Source: Tanytarsus gracilentus
Taxonomy: Eukaryota > Arthropoda > Insecta > Diptera > Chironomidae
Length of the DNA: 64,000 nucleotides
Assembly (NCBI GenBank): GCA_038502055.1
Contig: JAXRKN010000044.1
Span: 8,874,501-8,938,500 of the forward strand
Direction of reading: 5' to 3'
Part shown: positions 60,047-64,000 of the stretch, piece after piece
Numbering within the stretch: the first letter of the stretch is position 1
Layout: the number at the start of each line of letters is the position of its first letter
Notes under the pieces: model-generated
The model's database searches: none
The model's input: the letters and a program-made list of their open reading frames with translations, nothing else
Told to the model about the DNA's origin: nothing
Position numbers and translations under genes: made by a program

Positions 60047-61764
60047 AACAAACTTTTTTGGACTTCGTTCAATGAACTTTATATTTTATAATTGCTCACA
60101 ATTTTCCATTTATAGCTACATAGTAACACCATGTGAGAAAATGTACGTAGGACACATTTTGAGGCGCGGCATTGTCTACTGTCACATTTTCCACACCGAG
60201 ATACAAGCAAGGAAGTAACAACATGTCGCATTGAGATATTTTCTGCTTTCACCCCCGACGCTATTTTGTGATGAAGAGATTTTCTCAATTGAAAAAGGAA
60301 TTGATTTCATGCGGAACAGAAAATGTTATATATCACTTGCGGGAAGTTGTGAGAAGATTTAAGATTTTTTTAAAAAAGTCGCTATATTTTTAAAATTTAA
60401 TTTTTTAAAATAATTTTATAATTTTTAAAATTCACAACTATGTTAACATAAAATTGAGTTACATTCTATGCAATCGACTATAAAATTCTCGTCACCACAA
60501 ATCCATATTTATTCTCTTTATTTATGTGTACTGTCATAAAAAAACAGAATCTATTTAATGTAAAAGACTTTCTTAAGGATTTTGTTACGTCCTCAATCCT
60601 TCAAATTAGGTCAACTTACATTGTACATCGCGAAATTTATTATCGCACATTGACGATAAGATGAGCGAGTTGGTTTTTATGTCCAAAAGAGTATCGAAAC
60701 TAATTAATTATCGATTTTTCATTATCGACTTCACAAGAATAAAATTGCGCACCATGTCCGTAGAGTTGTGTTTACTAAAGAATGTCAATTCACCCAGAAT
60801 AAAATCAACAAAGGTGTTTTCATGCACATATGGTTGTCAATAGCATTATTTTAAATTAAACCTAGCTGAGCTTGATGTTTTGTATTGAGTTTTATATTAA
60901 AAATTCATGGAAAAAATTCCTGAAGCTATAAAAAAATTATTAATCATGTTCTTCGTCAACAGAGGGTCGAGCACTTTTTGAAGGTGTGTTTTTTAAATTC
61001 TAGTTTTTAAACGCAATTGAACTTTATAAAAAATAGAATTTTTAACCCTATTCATAAAAAGTGAAAATTTAATCTAACAAACATAAAATTTGAAATCAAA
61101 TTCACATCACGTTTTTATACCAAAATTTACGCCTCAAGTATTTTGCTTTTCAGCTCTTTTGGTATGTAAAAGGAGTAAATTTGATGCTCTTTTAGACACA
61201 ACAAAAATTTTTCTTTTTTTTTCATCAGAAGTTTCATCATTAAAATTAATTAAATGTGTGGGTAAACTCTGGAGGGGTTTCAAAGAATTCTAAATTAAAA
61301 CAACATTTAATTCTTTCTAGGCTTGTCGCCTAATATGAAAAGTTCACATGGTGAAAGCCATACAAAATAAATTCATCGAGGGAATTTTGCGGTGGATTTT
61401 AATTACAGATAAAATGGCAATTATTTTTTTTCTATTTGAGAAATTGAGCGGAAAAAATTATTTAGGCCACACACAAAAAAATTGGAGTGTTTAAATACTT
61501 TAATGTCTGTGTCCTGTGTGGCATTTCATTATGTCAAAAAGGATATTTCAAGTATTCATTAAATTTATTTATTTTAATATACAAAATTCTTATTTCTTTC
61601 GTAAAAATGTTTTGCAATTTTTTCTTGGAAGTCAAACAGGAAATTATTATTTCCTCGTATTTAAATGCTCCATCGTAATGTTGAAGTAAACGAATTCGTT
61701 TATAATTCGTAAAAAATTTGCCATGCGTCTTTATACAGAAATAATTTTTGTGCTGGTATCGTGT
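60047..61764. other. Non-coding stretch after the channel gene
   Basis: About 1.7 kb, including the channel's 3' UTR. Short open frames overlap on both strands and have no coding support. Confidence 0.4.
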
Positions 61765-62150
61765 CATTGGTCAGTGATGTGGATGGTTTTTCTGTGGAAA
61801 CGGTGTAAATGAAACATGCCTCTCTGAGTCGTGTTCAAAAGGTAAAGGTCGCATATACCTTTTCCGTGAAGTTGTTTAGCATCTCTCATGAGTTCGGTCT
61901 GTGGACTGGTCGTAGGTGGATTCATGGGAATCTTCCGGAGCGGCTTGCGTTATAGACTGTGAGTAGGCCCTTTGATGAATAACGCTTGACGTAAACGAGA
62001 TTCAGAAAATGTGGTAGAACTTGCTCTGTTGAGAATCGGCCTTTCCTATGAGGCCCAATAAGGTGGTGACACTACATAGGAAGTGCATGGGATGACACTT
62101 AAATAGCTAAGACCCCTCTTGTGAAACTAATAAGAGCTTATCATTGAATA
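61765..62150. other. GC-richer segment with multiple perfect dyads; candidate structured RNA or old repeat
   Basis: This segment is visibly richer in G and C than its surroundings. It contains at least three perfect stems: AAAAGGTA...TACCTTTT (about 61,837-61,863), GCGTTAT...ATAACGC (about 61,948-61,987) and TTCCTATG...CATAGGAA (62,043-62,082). The only open frames are about 50-60 codons and unconvincing. Blocks ACATAGGAAGTGCAT and AATAGCTAAGA recur at 46,992-47,037. I could not match it to 7SK, SRP, RNase MRP or U3 RNA from memory. Confidence 0.4.
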
Positions 62151-64000
62151 TAAAGGCGCAAGTCAGTTAAAAATTTCCACTTTAATCCACTTTAATCCTA
62201 GCTATTAAGTGGGGGTTGTCAAATTTACAATGTGCTACGAGCTTTTGAAAACTTTTCAATGTAAAACTTTGATTTTCACACTCGAAGGAATTTTCACGTT
62301 GAATCCTCGAGACCTTGAATTGAGTTGTTGACATCCAATTTTTCTTTTTTGAAATTACGTGCTAAATTTTTTTTTCCACTTTATCAAAAAAATTATATCT
62401 GAAGATGACTTGAGTGAATGACAATCACTTGAGGATAAGGCGAATTTTATTACTGAAGAAAACCCACTTATGTTCTGAAATTTTTCAATGAGTTGTTCTA
62501 ATAATTTCGTGTCTAATATTTATCTATATCTAAACTACATTTTCTGAACTCAATTGCCATTGTGGGCGAATATCAACTAATGCGATTACAAATCCCCAGA
62601 ATTGTGCGTGATATTATCGCAAACCACTTAATTATTATTATTGCGACACAAAAAATAAACGATTTTGATAGACATCGATCTATCTAAATGTTTATGGTGA
62701 TAAAAAATTATATTCGGCTGCCAATAATTGCAATATCTTTTTCACATGTAATGATAGCACCTAAGTGATAACAAAATCCGCTGTTTTTCGGCTTTTACTC
62801 ACCATGGCATATCAACAAAATTGATAACGGAATTAAAATTCCGAGACATGTGCCGTGCATTTTTGTATATTTTATTTTTTTTAAGAACAAAATTGATATT
62901 TTGGATTTTTAAGAACTTTTAGTCTCTAGAAAGTAAATTTTTTGCTATCAAACTTTTTTTAATAGAAATAAAATTTAAATCACTTTTTTTGTATTTTCTT
63001 AAGAATTCACAATCACTTTAATAAATCCTACGGTTGAGGATCAAGTGTATTTTTTCCATCTGACTCGCTTGAAGGATCCTAAACGACTGACTGAATGTGG
63101 AAAACTTTTATGAATGAAAACGAAAACGGAAGAAAAAATATTCGCTCATTTTTTTTCTTCACCACGCGCGCAACATTTTCTCTTTTCGGATTTTTTCGTT
63201 TTCCTTATCAACTGGTGGCTTTCTTTTTTATCATGGAATAATCGCTTTTTTATGGTATTTAAAACGTGCGAAAATTATTTTCAATGGCAATTAAAAAAGA
63301 AAAGAACACGGATCGTGTGTGAAATTTGCTCGTGTCATCACACGATTAAAAGTTTTTTGTTAACTCATCAAATTTTTCAATTATTTAAGGTTCTAAACGT
63401 TTAAAACGAAAACTAGACCAAATAGAGTTCATTCCACCTAGCAGCATAAAAATTTGATACTTCCTCATTCAGTTAATCCCCTTTTTGAAATTCTAAGGAC
63501 TCTCTATATTCATTATGACTATTTACCATGTGACGGCCCGACATTTTATCTTTTCGCCTTATTTAGAGCACGTTTTGATTTATTGCTCTTTTATGTAGCT
63601 TGTATCGCTTGTCCATCTGCCTCTCCACATAGGGTCATTATCTAGATCATCCACAGATTCAACATAATTATGAAATGTGAATTAATTAGGGTAAATGAAT
63701 GAGCATGTGAATATGGTGATGGAAAATTCTAAATAGTTTTGTTAAATTTCAAAACTTTAATTTTCAATTCAGTTTGTTTAAAAAAAATAAAATTCAAATT
63801 AGAAAAAAATTCCAACCCTTGCATCATGTCCCGTTTACTTCCTTCTAACTTCATATAAATTGGACTCACGTTTCCTTTCGACATTATTACACCGCGCGGC
63901 AAACCAGAGAAAATAAAACAATTTCCCGTCACTTTCTAAACATACAAGTTCACCTGAAATAGAGAAAAAGGGCAATTACAACTCGCCCATCTCTCTCTCT
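62151..64000. other. Non-coding right end of the window
   Basis: No supportable gene. Near the edge, on the minus strand, ATG-TCG-AAA-GGA-AAC followed by GTGAGT (about 63,870-63,890) could be a start exon, but no downstream exons were found. A pyrimidine/CT tract begins at the very end. Confidence 0.35.

Noticed and set aside
63729..63932. 67-codon minus-strand frame and possible start exon near the right edge
   Set aside because: The frame begins at a GTG with a stop shortly upstream, and no downstream exons could be found.

Overview
The window looks like nuclear DNA of an insect, most probably a dipteran and possibly a non-biting midge. It is strongly AT-rich, has compact genes with many 50-100 nt GT-AG introns, and carries long gene-poor stretches. 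The recognisable proteins (Ral GTPase, Taf10, Ret, a pickpocket channel, an SLC5-type transporter) are standard insect genes. The lineage is inferred from gene content and sequence style only. All exon joins below were worked out by hand from splice signals and reading-frame continuity.

Left part (1-25,430). A 58-codon single-pass membrane protein gene lies on the minus strand at 163-339. A two-exon gene for an unrecognised 375-aa protein follows at 2,764-4,154 (+). A long non-coding region then holds two diverged copies of the same AT-rich element about 5.4 kb apart. At 11,711-13,363 (+) is a secreted protein that fuses a degenerate trypsin-like domain to leucine-rich repeats. Nearly 11 kb without a convincing gene follow; they contain a transposon-like repeat ending in a (GGAC)n tract. 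An F-box protein gene sits at 24,218-25,430 (-).

Middle (26,000-43,500). Ral (+) and Taf10 (-) converge. Next comes a large minus-strand gene for a 1,300-aa LRR-Ig single-pass receptor. Its 5-kb first intron contains a complete SLC5-family sodium/solute cotransporter gene on the same strand. Its cytoplasmic part begins with a run of about ten 11-residue repeats. Immediately upstream is a secreted or membrane protein of unknown function.

Right part (43,500-64,000). A mostly empty stretch, with one candidate micropeptide, precedes the receptor tyrosine kinase Ret (minus, 57,391 down to about 49,578). Ret has a separate signal-peptide exon and a first intron carrying a hAT-like MITE. The kinase domain is intact, but the C-terminal tail frame does not join cleanly. 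A pickpocket-type DEG/ENaC channel gene (58,385-60,046, +) is divergent from Ret. The last 4 kb have no convincing protein gene but contain a GC-richer segment with several perfect dyads.

The genes do not form one pathway. The most interesting items are the pseudoprotease-LRR fusion, the same-strand nested transporter, the hendecad tail of the LRR-Ig receptor, the duplicated non-coding element, the Ret tail frame conflict and the very small membrane-protein gene at the left edge.
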